From a gamma proteobacterium endosymbiont of Lamellibrachia anaximandri (GTDB lineage: Bacteria; Pseudomonadota; Gammaproteobacteria; Chromatiales; Chromatiaceae): a stretch of DNA of 47,660 bases. The translations under genes and the position numbers were made by a program. The stretch is taken from NCBI GenBank assembly GCA_016756855.1, contig JAESPD010000029.1:1-47660 (forward strand), given 5' to 3'. A model generated the notes under the pieces. That model was not told the origin of the DNA, did no database searches, and saw nothing but the letters and a program-made list of their open reading frames with translations. Below are positions 7,373-16,788 of this stretch, one piece after another; within the stretch, counting starts at the first letter, position 1; each line of letters opens with the position of its first letter.

Positions 7373-8272
7373 TCAGTGCATCACAAACGCCAGTCCGAGC
7401 AAGCCGATCATCACCGGCCACTTCCACATCAGGCGAATCATCTGTTCCGTCTTGTAACGGGGAAAAAGAAACGCCACCGTCATGGGTATGGCCACCACCA
7501 CAAAAACCTTGAGCAGGAAGAAGAGCCAATTCTCTCCGCCGCCGAGAAACAGCGACACATACAGCACACCAGCGGTATAGAGCTGAAAGCACTGCATCAC
7601 AAAAAGACCGCCCAGGTATTTGCCGCTCATCTCCACCATAGGACCGGTGGCGATCTCCGCCGGGGCGATATAGATCTCGAAAGGTTGCTTGCCCAACATG
7701 CCCTGCAGGGCAAAAAGTCCGGCAATCGCCAGCAGCGGCATCGCTGTCGCCCCCCATCCTGCAACCCCACCTGCCTGTTGTATCGCAATGATGTCGACCA
7801 GATTGGTGGTACCGAAATACCAGGCCACGCCGAAAACCACGATGACAAACGGCACATCGTAGGCAAGCATCGCCGTCAACGCCCGGGCAATACCGATGGA
7901 GCCGTTGGGGTTGGCGCACTGGCCCACGCCGAGCGCCAAACCCAGCGATGGGATCATCATTACGTAGACCAGAGTCACCAGGCCGCCTTTATCCGCGATA
8001 CCGTCCATGCCCGGCACCGGCAGCAGGGTCTCCGCCGCCACATAGCCGCCCACTGCCATGATGATACCGATATCGTGCATCCAGCCATGGGAGATCTGGG
8101 TCTTTTTGCCGTAGAGTTTTACGATGTCATAGAGCGGCTGCATCATAGGTGGGCCAACCCGACGCTGCAGTTTGGCGCCGATCCTGCGCAGCATCAGCAC
8201 CAGAAAGAGACCGACCACAAAGGCCACCAGCGGCATCAAAACCAGTTCCATCAGCAGGATTTGAATACTCAT
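7373..8272 (-). CDS. NuoH/MbxM-like membrane subunit
   Basis: A 299-residue protein with about eight membrane helices, of the NuoH family that anchors the hydrophilic arm and lines the quinone-like cavity. Landmarks are LRRIGAKLQRRVGPPMMQPLYDIVKL at residues about 30-55 (split here as RRIGAK and QRRVGPP), a central DVPF loop, and KQPFEIYIAPAEIATGPMVE in place of the NuoH EF..AE..E.V.G loop. This is more Mbh/Mbx-like than complex I-like. The ATG at 8272 shares one base with the stop of the upstream antiporter-like gene (TGATG). A GTG at 8275 is an alternative. Confidence 0.88.
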   Translation of the reverse strand: MSIQILLMELVLMPLVAFVVGLFLVLMLRRIGAKLQRRVGPPMMQPLYDIVKLYGKKTQISHGWMHDIGIIMAVGGYVAAETLLPVPGMDGIADKGGLVTLVYVMMIPSLGLALGVGQCANPNGSIGIARALTAMLAYDVPFVIVVFGVAWYFGTTNLVDIIAIQQAGGVAGWGATAMPLLAIAGLFALQGMLGKQPFEIYIAPAEIATGPMVEMSGKYLGGLFVMQCFQLYTAGVLYVSLFLGGGENWLFFLLKVFVVVAIPMTVAFLFPRYKTEQMIRLMWKWPVMIGLLGLAFVMH

Positions 8273-10143
8273 CACAGCAATACCCAGGTCAGTGTTACAA
8301 CGACAGTGACCAGCAGATAGATGGAGGGGTGCAGCGCGCCGTACAGCCGCTGCATAAGACTCGCGGCGATTCCCAGCAGGGATCCCAGGGTCGACTCAAG
8401 CCAGACGAAACTTCCCCGATACCAGGGTCTTATCAGGTGCATCAGGCCGGCATAGAAATTGTCGCTGTAGTGGTAGCGGGTTTCGGCCGTCAGAAAGTGT
8501 CCACCCGCATAGTTGTCCAGTTGATGGACCTGCCGGGTGCGGCCGCCGGAGTAGAAGAGCAGCGCACCAATACCGAAACCGGCAAACAACACCCCCACCA
8601 CCCAGAGCATGTCCAGGGAACCGCTTGTCAGCTCGACGCCGCCAAGCGTGTTCTCAACCACCGGCAGGCCGACGGCCGACTGCACCAGCGCCACCCAATC
8701 CAAAACCAGGCCCGGTGCCACACCGGTCGCGAAGATCAGCAACATGAGAATAATCATCGGCGCCACCATGCTCCAGGGCGCCTCGCGCACCTCAACATGT
8801 TCCACCCGCAACTGTCCCAGAAACGTGTTATGAATCAGTTTGTAGACCGACAGGATAGTGCCCAGGGTGCCGATTATCGCCCCCAGGAAGAGCAGAGGCT
8901 CGCCTTCGATCATCAATGAACGATAGACGAACCACTTGGAGACAAAGCCATTCATCGGCGGTAACCCGGCCAGCCCGATAATGCCCACCAACATGGCAAA
9001 AAAGGAGATCGGCATGCGGGTGATCAATCCACCAAGCTTGTTCAGATCAGCAGTCCCCGTACGAAACATCACGGCAAATACCGCGAAAAATAGCACGGCC
9101 TGATTGGTCGCATAGTTGAAGACGTGCAGCAACCCCCCGGCACTACCCAGGGCATCCCCCAACACCACCCCAAGCAGCATGTAGCCGCCCTGGCCGATGC
9201 CGTGCCAGGCAAGCAGGTAGCGGGCATCGGTCTGGCGCAGCGCGGTATAGGTCGGCAGGATAATGGTCAGCACTGCAATCCAGGCCCAGAGGTCGCGCAT
9301 ATCCAGAAAGGTGAAGGGGATCGTCAACTCACTCAACCGCGCCAAACCGATCAACTGCACCAGCACCAGGATGATGGCGTAGAGCCCCATGCGGGCAGAG
9401 ATGGCACCGAAGAAAGCAGCCCCCGGTCCCGGCGTCTCGGCATACGCCGGCGCCTGCCAGAGATGGAACGGCAACAGGCCCATCTTGACCGCAAAACCTG
9501 AGCCAAACAGCGCCACCAGTAGCCAGACCTGCGCCTGCGACAGTTGCGCTATCACATCGATGATCTGTCCGTACTGCAGGCCACCGGCATGGGACCAGAG
9601 CAGAACGATTCCCGCCAGGATCGCCATTGCGCCACTCATGGCATAGGTGATGTAGCGCATGGCCGCCTGAATCGCGCGGCCACCCGCCACGGTCATCAGA
9701 AGAAAACTGGCCCAACTGACCAACTCCCAGCCGATGAACAGTGCCAGCAGATCACCGCTACCCAGCAGGATCAGCATGGAAAAGACATTCGCTGCCAACG
9801 CGACATGCAACAGCCAGAGATTGCCGCCTTGCCGGCGAAAGCGCTCCCCCCACTCGCCGCTGGCGTACCAGCTGCTAAGAAGGCCTGCGCCCAGAGTGAT
9901 GACTGCAAAAAACCAGGAGAGTGCGTCGAAACGCCAACTCATCTGCAGGCCGAACAGTTCGACCTGCAACGAGAAAGTCACAATCGAGCCATCGATAATC
10001 CGATCCGCCATCTTCGCCAAAAACAGCAACTGCCCAGCGTAAAACACGGTGGCAATCTTACCCGCATAACTGAAGCGTCCCAGTAACAGCATCAGCACCA
10101 GAGTCAGACCGGAGAAGAGCAGCAGTTCATCCAATGGCGTCAC
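8272..10143 (-). CDS. NuoL/MbxH'-like antiporter-type proton/sodium channel subunit
   Basis: A 623-residue polytopic protein of the NuoL/MrpA/MrpD superfamily, with about fourteen or more helices. Ion-pathway features include GDLLALFIGWELVSWASF (Glu in helix 5), AVKMGLLPFHLWQAPAYAETPGP (Lys in helix 7) and PPMNGFVSKWFV (Lys in helix 12). The roughly 130-residue C-terminus beyond the antiporter core, with a final hydrophobic helix, resembles the lateral-helix extension of NuoL and MbxH'. The GTG at 10143 is chosen because GAGGGG lies ahead of it and the preceding gene stops at 10154. The open frame upstream would overlap that gene with a non-family sequence. It is one of two antiporter-like subunits, matching the H/H' pair of Mbx. 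Confidence 0.88.
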   Translation of the reverse strand: MTPLDELLLFSGLTLVLMLLLGRFSYAGKIATVFYAGQLLFLAKMADRIIDGSIVTFSLQVELFGLQMSWRFDALSWFFAVITLGAGLLSSWYASGEWGERFRRQGGNLWLLHVALAANVFSMLILLGSGDLLALFIGWELVSWASFLLMTVAGGRAIQAAMRYITYAMSGAMAILAGIVLLWSHAGGLQYGQIIDVIAQLSQAQVWLLVALFGSGFAVKMGLLPFHLWQAPAYAETPGPGAAFFGAISARMGLYAIILVLVQLIGLARLSELTIPFTFLDMRDLWAWIAVLTIILPTYTALRQTDARYLLAWHGIGQGGYMLLGVVLGDALGSAGGLLHVFNYATNQAVLFFAVFAVMFRTGTADLNKLGGLITRMPISFFAMLVGIIGLAGLPPMNGFVSKWFVYRSLMIEGEPLLFLGAIIGTLGTILSVYKLIHNTFLGQLRVEHVEVREAPWSMVAPMIILMLLIFATGVAPGLVLDWVALVQSAVGLPVVENTLGGVELTSGSLDMLWVVGVLFAGFGIGALLFYSGGRTRQVHQLDNYAGGHFLTAETRYHYSDNFYAGLMHLIRPWYRGSFVWLESTLGSLLGIAASLMQRLYGALHPSIYLLVTVVVTLTWVLL

Positions 10144-10153
10144 AGCAAACCCC

Positions 10154-11614
10154 TCAGTGGATGGCCGAAACAGAAAAGACAGTGTCGAAATAGAGCACCG
10201 GGTCAGCCGCCTGCATCGCAACCCCTTCAAGCCAGGCTCCAAGCGGCCCCATTAACAGCATACCCGCAATCAGCAATGCGGAGAGCAGAAAAGTCGTTCC
10301 GAGATTCAACCAGCCATGGCCATCAACAACCGTCGCACGATCATCCTCAGCCGGTTGAAACAGATCCATAACCACCCGGAACAGGTAGTTGGCTTCGATC
10401 ACGATCGACAGCAACACCACCCCTATCGCAACCTGATAGATCACCGCCGACTGTGCTGCAAGACCGGTAAAGAGGAGGAACTTTGCCCAGAAGCCGGGGA
10501 GCGGCGGCATGCCTACCAGAGAGAGCGCCAGCAGCACAAACAGCCCGCCGGCAACGGGAGAAGCGAGCCCGGCTCCCCGCAAACCCGCCAGCGAGCCCCA
10601 CCAACGCTCAGCCAGCAGAAACAGTGCGGGTTTGACCAACAGGTGGTGCAGCGAGAGCGCCAGACCGGCAAACAGACCGGTTTCACCGGGAATGGAGAAG
10701 GCAATAAAGATCACGCCCAACTGTCCGATGGATGAGAAGGCCAGCATGCGATTCATATCCTTCGCCCGCCAGGCGGCCAGTTCACCTGTAATCGCCCCCA
10801 GCAGCCCCAGTATCAGCATCAGATGCAGCGCCGACTCCTGCTGAAACAGCAGCACCAGCAGACGCACGATCACCAACACCGCCAGCTTGGAGACCAGTCC
10901 CGCCAATAATCCTGACACCCGGCCCGAAGCGGCAGCGTAGACCTCCGGCACCCAGCTGTTGACCGGAAAGAGCTCACCCTTCACCCCGATACCCAGCAAA
11001 ATCAGGGCAAAGGCTGACAATCCCAGGGGGGTATTCAGGGTCTCAGGAGCCAGCTGGGAGAGTTGCGCCAGATTCAGGGTGCCGGTCTGAAGGTAGACAA
11101 TTGCGATGCCGCAAAGCACCAGTACGCTGCCCAGGCCACTGAGGATCAGGTAGCGCAGACTGGCGGCAAAGGCTGCGCCACTGCGGGTTGCTGCCGCCAG
11201 ACCAAAGGAGGCAACCGAGATCAGCTCATAGAAGACATAGATGTTGAACAGGTCGCCGGAGAGGGCCAGACCACAGGCGGATGCCGCGAGCAGCAGCGTC
11301 AAGGCATATTGGCGCGGTTCCGTTTCATTCCGCCAGGGCCACAACAGCAGGCTCGTCACCAGCGTCAGAAAGGTAAACAACAGGCTCAGCCGGTCCACAT
11401 AGAAATTGATCCCCAGCGGTGGCTGAAAGCCCCCCAGTGCGATGGAGAAAGGCTTGCCCTCCATTCCCAGCCAAACCTGCAGGGTCAGCAGGATGGCATA
11501 GGCAAGGGTGAGCGGCCCCAGCAGCCGCCCCAGCAGCGGAGAGACCCGCGACAAAACCGGAACAATGAATGCTGCAAGCAGGGGCAACACCACGGTCAGC
11601 ACTATCGTGTTCAT
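10154..11614 (-). CDS. MnhD/MbxH-like antiporter subunit (NuoM/NuoN family)
   Basis: A 486-residue protein with about fourteen membrane helices, of the MrpD/NuoN/NuoM family that forms an ion half-channel. Features are SGDLFNIYVFYELISVASFGL (Glu of helix 5; motif given in part), GVKGELFPVNSWVPEVYAAA (Lys of helix 7), WRAKDMNRMLAFSSIGQLG and LVGMPPLPGFWAKFLLF (Lys of helix 12). Its length is that of MrpD. It begins with ATG overlapping the MnhC-like stop by four bases. In the Mbh/Mbx scheme it is the distal, MnhC-adjacent antiporter unit. Whether H+ or Na+ is moved cannot be decided from sequence. Confidence 0.9.
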   Translation of the reverse strand: MNTIVLTVVLPLLAAFIVPVLSRVSPLLGRLLGPLTLAYAILLTLQVWLGMEGKPFSIALGGFQPPLGINFYVDRLSLLFTFLTLVTSLLLWPWRNETEPRQYALTLLLAASACGLALSGDLFNIYVFYELISVASFGLAAATRSGAAFAASLRYLILSGLGSVLVLCGIAIVYLQTGTLNLAQLSQLAPETLNTPLGLSAFALILLGIGVKGELFPVNSWVPEVYAAASGRVSGLLAGLVSKLAVLVIVRLLVLLFQQESALHLMLILGLLGAITGELAAWRAKDMNRMLAFSSIGQLGVIFIAFSIPGETGLFAGLALSLHHLLVKPALFLLAERWWGSLAGLRGAGLASPVAGGLFVLLALSLVGMPPLPGFWAKFLLFTGLAAQSAVIYQVAIGVVLLSIVIEANYLFRVVMDLFQPAEDDRATVVDGHGWLNLGTTFLLSALLIAGMLLMGPLGAWLEGVAMQAADPVLYFDTVFSVSAIH

Positions 11615-12066
11615 CTGCCGTCGCCCCCAGCCGCAGGCAGAGGGCGACCGCCCACCGGCTCTTCCAGACTCTGCGGCAGCGGCGTTCCCGCCTCTCCTGC
11701 CAGATCGGCACTCATGCGCCGTTGCAGTTCCCTGATATCCAGGGTTTTATAGGCTCCGTAGGCGCGTAGCATCAGGCTCAATGCCAGCGCCTGTACGCCG
11801 ACACCGATCACGATCGAGGTAAGCACCATCGCCTGGGGCACAGGATCAACCATGGTTGGCGCAGCAGCACCGCCGGTAATAATCGGCGCAATGGCATCCC
11901 AACGAAAACCGGAGAGCACCAGCAGAAGATTGGCGCCCGCCTCGGCAATCACCAACGCCAGGATGATACGAAACAGATGGTGCGACAGCACGATACCGGC
12001 AATTCCGATCACCACCAGACCTATGGCCCCGGCATACAGCACCGTTCCTATCTCGATCGGCATCAT
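11611..12066 (-). CDS. MnhC/MbxG-like (NuoK family) subunit
   Basis: A 151-residue protein with three membrane helices, of the MrpC/NuoK family. The conserved middle-helix motif LALVIAEAGANLLLV carries the buried Glu needed for ion transfer, and VDPVPQAMVLTSIVIGVG is the MrpC signature of helix 3. The last 40 residues after YGAYKTLDIRELQ form a hydrophilic tail longer than in most MrpC proteins and rich in Gly, Pro and Arg; its role is unknown. Two consecutive ATGs (12066 and 12063) precede the body, the first overlapping the upstream stop by four bases. Confidence 0.9.
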   Translation of the reverse strand: MMPIEIGTVLYAGAIGLVVIGIAGIVLSHHLFRIILALVIAEAGANLLLVLSGFRWDAIAPIITGGAAAPTMVDPVPQAMVLTSIVIGVGVQALALSLMLRAYGAYKTLDIRELQRRMSADLAGEAGTPLPQSLEEPVGGRPLPAAGGDGR

Positions 12067-12752
12067 GGCTCATCGACCTCCACATCCGCGAGACAAGCCA
12101 TCAATCCAGCCAGTTCCGCCCCCACTTTGAGGCCCACCGCCAGATAGAGCAGCGGCAGGGTTCCGGCAGAGACCAGTTCGCCCAATACACCGTTATTCAG
12201 CAGTGGCTGGAGAAACTCTCCGCCCTGCAGCAGGGCTGCCAACCCCGTCAGGATGAAGACCGCTCCGGCTCCACCCTCCACAATGCTGAGTCCGGCATGA
12301 TCAACCGGGGTCTCTGGACGCGCCAGCAACGGCAGAAAAAATGCGGCCGCGAGTATGACGCCTCCCTGAAAACCACCACCGGGGGTGAGATGTCCATGCA
12401 GGATGATATAGAAACCCACCACCAGCATCAGGGGGAAGAGCAGCGCGACACCACTCCGCAGGATGAAACCGCCAGGGGGATCACGGCGTGCATCGATCCG
12501 GCGCCTGCCCAGCACCAGACCCGCCGCAGCAGAGGCGGCAAACAAAATCGAGATCTCCCCCAGTGTATCGATGCCACGATAGCCCAGCACCACCGCAGTC
12601 ACGATATTGGCCGCACTCACCCGGTCCGGCGCATCCGCCAGGATACCCTGCCCAACAAGCATGGGCGCCTGGGCAAAATCAAACTGATTGAAGATAACCA
12701 GCAGCAGAAAGGCCAGTCCACCGACAAAGACCAAGGCTGCCAGATTACGCAT
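12063..12752 (-). CDS. MbhE-MnhB fusion subunit (MbxF-like)
   Basis: A 229-residue membrane protein that joins two Mrp elements. Residues 1-85 match the MbhE/MrpA C-terminal segment, with two helices and the signature ANIVTAVVLGYRGIDTLGEI. Residues about 95-229 match MrpB/MnhB with four helices and the signature HGHLTPGGGFQGGVILAAAF. In Mbh these parts are separate proteins (MbhE, MbhF). Here they are joined while the DUF4040 part stands alone. It overlaps its neighbours on both sides by short stretches (8 bases upstream, 4 downstream). It is expected to lie in the sodium-channel-like portion of the membrane arm. Confidence 0.85.
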   Translation of the reverse strand: MRNLAALVFVGGLAFLLLVIFNQFDFAQAPMLVGQGILADAPDRVSAANIVTAVVLGYRGIDTLGEISILFAASAAAGLVLGRRRIDARRDPPGGFILRSGVALLFPLMLVVGFYIILHGHLTPGGGFQGGVILAAAFFLPLLARPETPVDHAGLSIVEGGAGAVFILTGLAALLQGGEFLQPLLNNGVLGELVSAGTLPLLYLAVGLKVGAELAGLMACLADVEVDEP

Positions 12753-12993
12753 CTTTCACCGATCCCAGCCCAAGGCGACGCAAGGCCAGCGCCAGGATCA
12801 CACTACTGAGACCGGCACCAACAGCAGCCTCCGTCATCGCCACATCCGGCGCCCTCAACAATGCGAACAGCACCGAGAGCAGCAGCGAGACCAGGGATGC
12901 AGCAGCCACCGCCGCAATATGATTTTGCACCAGCAGGACAGTCACCGCAGCCACCAGCATCATGATGACAATCAATGCAGCTACCCAGATCAT
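12745..12993 (-). CDS. DUF4040/MbhD-like subunit
   Basis: An 82-residue protein with two to three membrane helices, matching the DUF4040 segment of MrpA and MbhD. The conserved stretch is LLRAPDVAMTEAAVGAGLSS, where the Glu after MT is a likely proton-pathway residue. It starts with ATG overlapping the end of the MnhG-like gene by four bases and itself overlaps the following gene by eight, a clear sign of tight coupling. It corresponds to MbxD by position. Confidence 0.85.
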   Translation of the reverse strand: MIWVAALIVIMMLVAAVTVLLVQNHIAAVAAASLVSLLLSVLFALLRAPDVAMTEAAVGAGLSSVILALALRRLGLGSVKDA

Positions 12994-13325
12994 GCCGACT
13001 TATCCTCTTGAGGGGCTTTCAAGGCCATAGGATCCGAAGAGGCCCGCTGCCAGGGCTGGATCCCTGCCAAGTGGATGGCACGGGCGATTGAGGACGAACC
13101 CACTGGGTTGGTGAAAAGGATAAAACCGGCAATGACCAGCAATTTGGCCCACCATTCAGGGTAGAGCAATCCTATGCCCAGGATGAATGATAGCGCGCCC
13201 AGTGTAACCGCCTTGGTACCTGCCTGAATGCGGTTATAGGTATCCGGCATTCGCAACAATCCCAAGGCACCCAACAAGGCAAACGCGGCACCAATCAGCA
13301 GGAACAGATCCGCCAGCAACCTCAT
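12990..13325 (-). CDS. MnhG/MbxC-like subunit
   Basis: A 111-residue protein with three membrane helices, of the MrpG/PhaG family. It begins MRLLADLFLLIGAAFALLG and carries the family hallmark LGLLRMPDTYNRIQAGTKA at about 22-40. The frame is open further upstream, but the ATG at 13325 overlaps the MnhF-like stop by four bases and gives the normal family length, so it is preferred. The hydrophilic tail of about 30 residues (ending PQEDKSA) is typical in length variation for this family. It is a small accessory subunit of the Mrp-like membrane arm. Confidence 0.88.
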   Translation of the reverse strand: MRLLADLFLLIGAAFALLGALGLLRMPDTYNRIQAGTKAVTLGALSFILGIGLLYPEWWAKLLVIAGFILFTNPVGSSSIARAIHLAGIQPWQRASSDPMALKAPQEDKSA

Positions 13326-13588
13326 TGACGACCACCCTCTATTGTTCTTGCCAGCGCAACCACACCGACGAAGGCGAGAATGCCGTAGATCAGCGCCACA
13401 TCGAGATAGAGGGCACTGCCGAACCAAGCCGCTAGACCCGTCAGTCCGGCGGTGATGATGACGGAAATCGTATCGGCACTGACAATGCGGTCGGGGGCAG
13501 TGGGGCCGAGAATCAGACGCAACAGACCCAGCAGAACAGCAACGCCAAGCATTGCTGCAACGATCAACTCCAGTGGATTGAGTGTCAT
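13322..13588 (-). CDS. MnhF/MbxB-like subunit
   Basis: An 88-residue protein with three membrane helices, of the MrpF/PhaF family. The conserved core is LRLILGPTAPDRIVSADTIS, with the Asp-Arg pair and the second Asp invariant in MrpF, followed by LDVALIYGILAFVG. The start at 13588 overlaps the MnhE-like stop by four bases. It is a small subunit of the sodium/proton-translocating membrane arm, corresponding to MbhB/MbxB by position. Confidence 0.9.
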   Translation of the reverse strand: MTLNPLELIVAAMLGVAVLLGLLRLILGPTAPDRIVSADTISVIITAGLTGLAAWFGSALYLDVALIYGILAFVGVVALARTIEGGRQ

Positions 13589-14109
13589 CTCAGAAAACCA
13601 CCCAGATGACGTTCAAATCCTGCCGCGATCTCCCGCGTCGCTGCCTCGAGATCAACACCGGGGGAGGCATCCACCCAATGGACCAGAATACGATTGTCTT
13701 TGATATCGACAGAGAGCGTACCGGGTGTCAGGGTGATGCTGTTGGCCAGCATCAGGCGGCCCAGGGTTGAGCGCAATCCGGTCTCCACCTCCACCATGCT
13801 GGGATTGATCGGCAGGGAGGGGGAGAGAATTCGGCGCGCCATGTCCAGATTGGCACGTATCAACGCAACAAAAAAATAGCCGAGATAGCGCAGCAGATGA
13901 AGCGGTGCATCGATACGCAGTTTCACCCCGCCGAAGATCAGCAGATGGGGCGCAGATACCAGCGTCACGACAAGAGAGACCAGGCCGCCTAATATCAGCT
14001 CATGTCGCGAAAGCTCACCCACCAGCAACAACCAGAGCAGGTAGACCGTGGCAAATATGAACAGATAGTGCGGCAGAGTGAGAGGGGGTTCCCTGGAAAT
14101 GTTATCCAT
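13585..14109 (-). CDS. MnhE/MbxA-like subunit, first gene of the operon
   Basis: A 174-residue protein of the MrpE/PhaE family: two N-terminal membrane helices and a cytoplasmic C-terminal domain. Signatures are LLLVGELSRHELILGGLVS, then LGRLMLANSITLTPGTLSVD, and a strand reading LVHWVDAS. An in-frame ATG at 14283 would add 58 residues unlike the family. The ATG at 14109, with a purine-rich AAGAAG about eight bases upstream, gives the normal length. It is the first gene of the 14-gene minus-strand operon. No confident promoter could be placed in the 215 bases between it and the groEL terminator. Confidence 0.88.
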   Translation of the reverse strand: MDNISREPPLTLPHYLFIFATVYLLWLLLVGELSRHELILGGLVSLVVTLVSAPHLLIFGGVKLRIDAPLHLLRYLGYFFVALIRANLDMARRILSPSLPINPSMVEVETGLRSTLGRLMLANSITLTPGTLSVDIKDNRILVHWVDASPGVDLEAATREIAAGFERHLGGFLR

Positions 14110-14325
14110 TATCTTCTTTGCTGTAACCAAGCCCGACGACCGTGTACAAGAAACATAATAGCAGGTATAGATGAACACAAGATGACACAGATCAGCCGCA
14201 ACACCTGAAACCTGCTCCGCCAGTTGCTCGATTATATCGGCGAACAGATTGAATGCCTGCGCCACCCACAAGTCACTGCTCAATGCTTGTATAGCGACCC
14301 CCAGGAGAGATAATTTAGTTAGCGC

Positions 14326-14363
14326 AAAAAAAAAGCCCCGCGCCTCACGGCGCAGGGCTTTTT
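14326..14363 (-). terminator. Rho-independent terminator of groESL
   Basis: Stem GCCCCGCGCC (14335-14344) pairs with GGCGCAGGGC (14349-14358) with one mismatch and a four-base loop. It is flanked by nine A on the left and five T on the right. Read on the minus strand it is a GC-rich hairpin followed by a run of nine U, lying about 30 bases after the groEL stop. The T run on the other side means it may also work on the plus strand. Confidence 0.9.
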
Positions 14364-14394
14364 CAGCTCTATTGAGCAGGGAGGTTGGAGATGC

Positions 14395-16062
<1,668 letters not shown>

Positions 16063-16112
16063 CTAAAGTAGATATATTTCCAGTTGTGATCGGTTCCGGC
16101 AGCGGGTGCGGA

Positions 16113-16403
16113 TTAATCCTCGATCACGCCCATGATGTCTTCTTCGCGCATGACGAGAACCTCGTCACCACCGATCTTGACCTCAGTGCCGGAGTACTTG
16201 CCGAACAACACCTTGTCACCAACCTTGACCTCAAGGGGGTGTGCCTTGCCTTTTTTGTCGACCCTGCCTTTGCCGACTGCCAGCACCTCACCCTGCATGG
16301 GCTTCTCGGCGGCTGAGTCGGGGAGCACGATGCCACCGGGGCTGGTGCGTTCTTCTTCCATACGGCGGACGATCAGACGATCGTGCAGCGGACGAATATT
16401 CAT
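16113..16403 (-). CDS. groS: Co-chaperonin GroES (10 kDa)
   Basis: A 96-residue heptameric lid protein for GroEL. Canonical features are [18 protein letters not shown] at the N-terminus, the mobile-loop region [16 protein letters not shown], and [17 protein letters not shown] with [13 protein letters not shown] at the C-terminus. AGGAG lies about nine bases before the ATG. It is the first gene of the groESL operon, about 60 bases after a perfect CIRCE element, so it is probably repressed by HrcA and induced by heat. No hrcA gene is in the window. Confidence 0.98.
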   Translation of the reverse strand: MNIRPLHDRLIVRRMEEERTSPGGIVLPDSAAEKPMQGEVLAVGKGRVDKKGKAHPLEVKVGDKVLFGKYSGTEVKIGGDEVLVMREEDIMGVIED

Positions 16404-16466
16404 CTACTGTATTCTCCTGAATTAGGGTGCAAAATGATTAATCTTCAATTTTCGGGGTATGCATTA

Positions 16467-16493
16467 TTAGCACTCACCCGAACTGAGTGCTAA
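16467..16493 (-). promoter_or_regulatory. CIRCE operator (HrcA binding site)
   Basis: Perfect inverted repeat TTAGCACTC-N9-GAGTGCTAA at 16467-16475 and 16485-16493, identical to the consensus CIRCE element. HrcA represses chaperone operons through this site and is inactivated when GroEL is titrated by unfolded protein. It adjoins the predicted -10 box, about 60 bases ahead of groES. Confidence 0.97.
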
Positions 16494-16520
16494 TAATAGG
16501 GGCAAAAAACAGAGAGTCAA
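16493..16520 (-). promoter_or_regulatory. groESL promoter, sigma-70-like with possible sigma-32 overlap
   Basis: On the minus strand TTGACT (16515-16520) and TATTAT (16493-16498) are separated by 16 bases. The same bases also read CTTGACT-N12-CCCCTATTA, close to the sigma-32 consensus CTTGAAA-N11..16-CCCCATNT. The -10 box abuts CIRCE, so HrcA binding would block polymerase. Assigned by inspection only. Confidence 0.7.
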
Positions 16521-16788
16521 GGGGAGGGGCGCTGGCCTCTAATGTTTGAGATGGAACAATCCCTCCTGTCAGAGCCGTCCACCCGGCAATGGAGACATAA
16601 GACAAAGGTGCGCGAGGATTGCAAAAAAACCTTTATTTGTTTCAATGAGAAAACTTTACGTCCTTTGGGGTTCTCATCACTCTTTTTGTTCCTAAAATAG
16701 TAGCAGGACAGCGGAAATATCTTATGCTGTAAATTTCCATAGGGACACGAATCCATGCCATTATCCATACATAGAATCGGGTAGCGAC

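Larger units (their letters stand above)
16404..16788. other. Divergent intergenic region: groESL control region plus unassigned remainder
   Basis: 385 bases between groES (leftward) and the gene at 16789 (rightward). The left half holds the groESL promoter and CIRCE operator listed separately. The right half (about 16540-16788) contains only a short, low-quality open frame on the minus strand (16517-16768) that resembles no known protein and which I do not accept as a gene. It presumably contains the promoter of the rightward gene. Confidence 0.6.

Noticed and set aside
7322-8320. 332-residue plus-strand frame across the NuoH-like gene
   Set aside because: Composition is His/Gln-rich and typical of the antisense of a membrane-protein gene; the minus-strand reading is a firm family member.
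4781-14109. Plain complex I (nuo) or plain Mrp antiporter operon
   Set aside because: NuoE/F/G, NuoA and NuoJ are missing and Mrp-type subunits are present, while a Mrp operon would lack NuoB/C/D/H/I-like genes.
16517-16768. 83-residue minus-strand frame between groES and the 445-residue gene
   Set aside because: No ribosome-binding site, no family pattern, and it overlaps the groESL promoter region.
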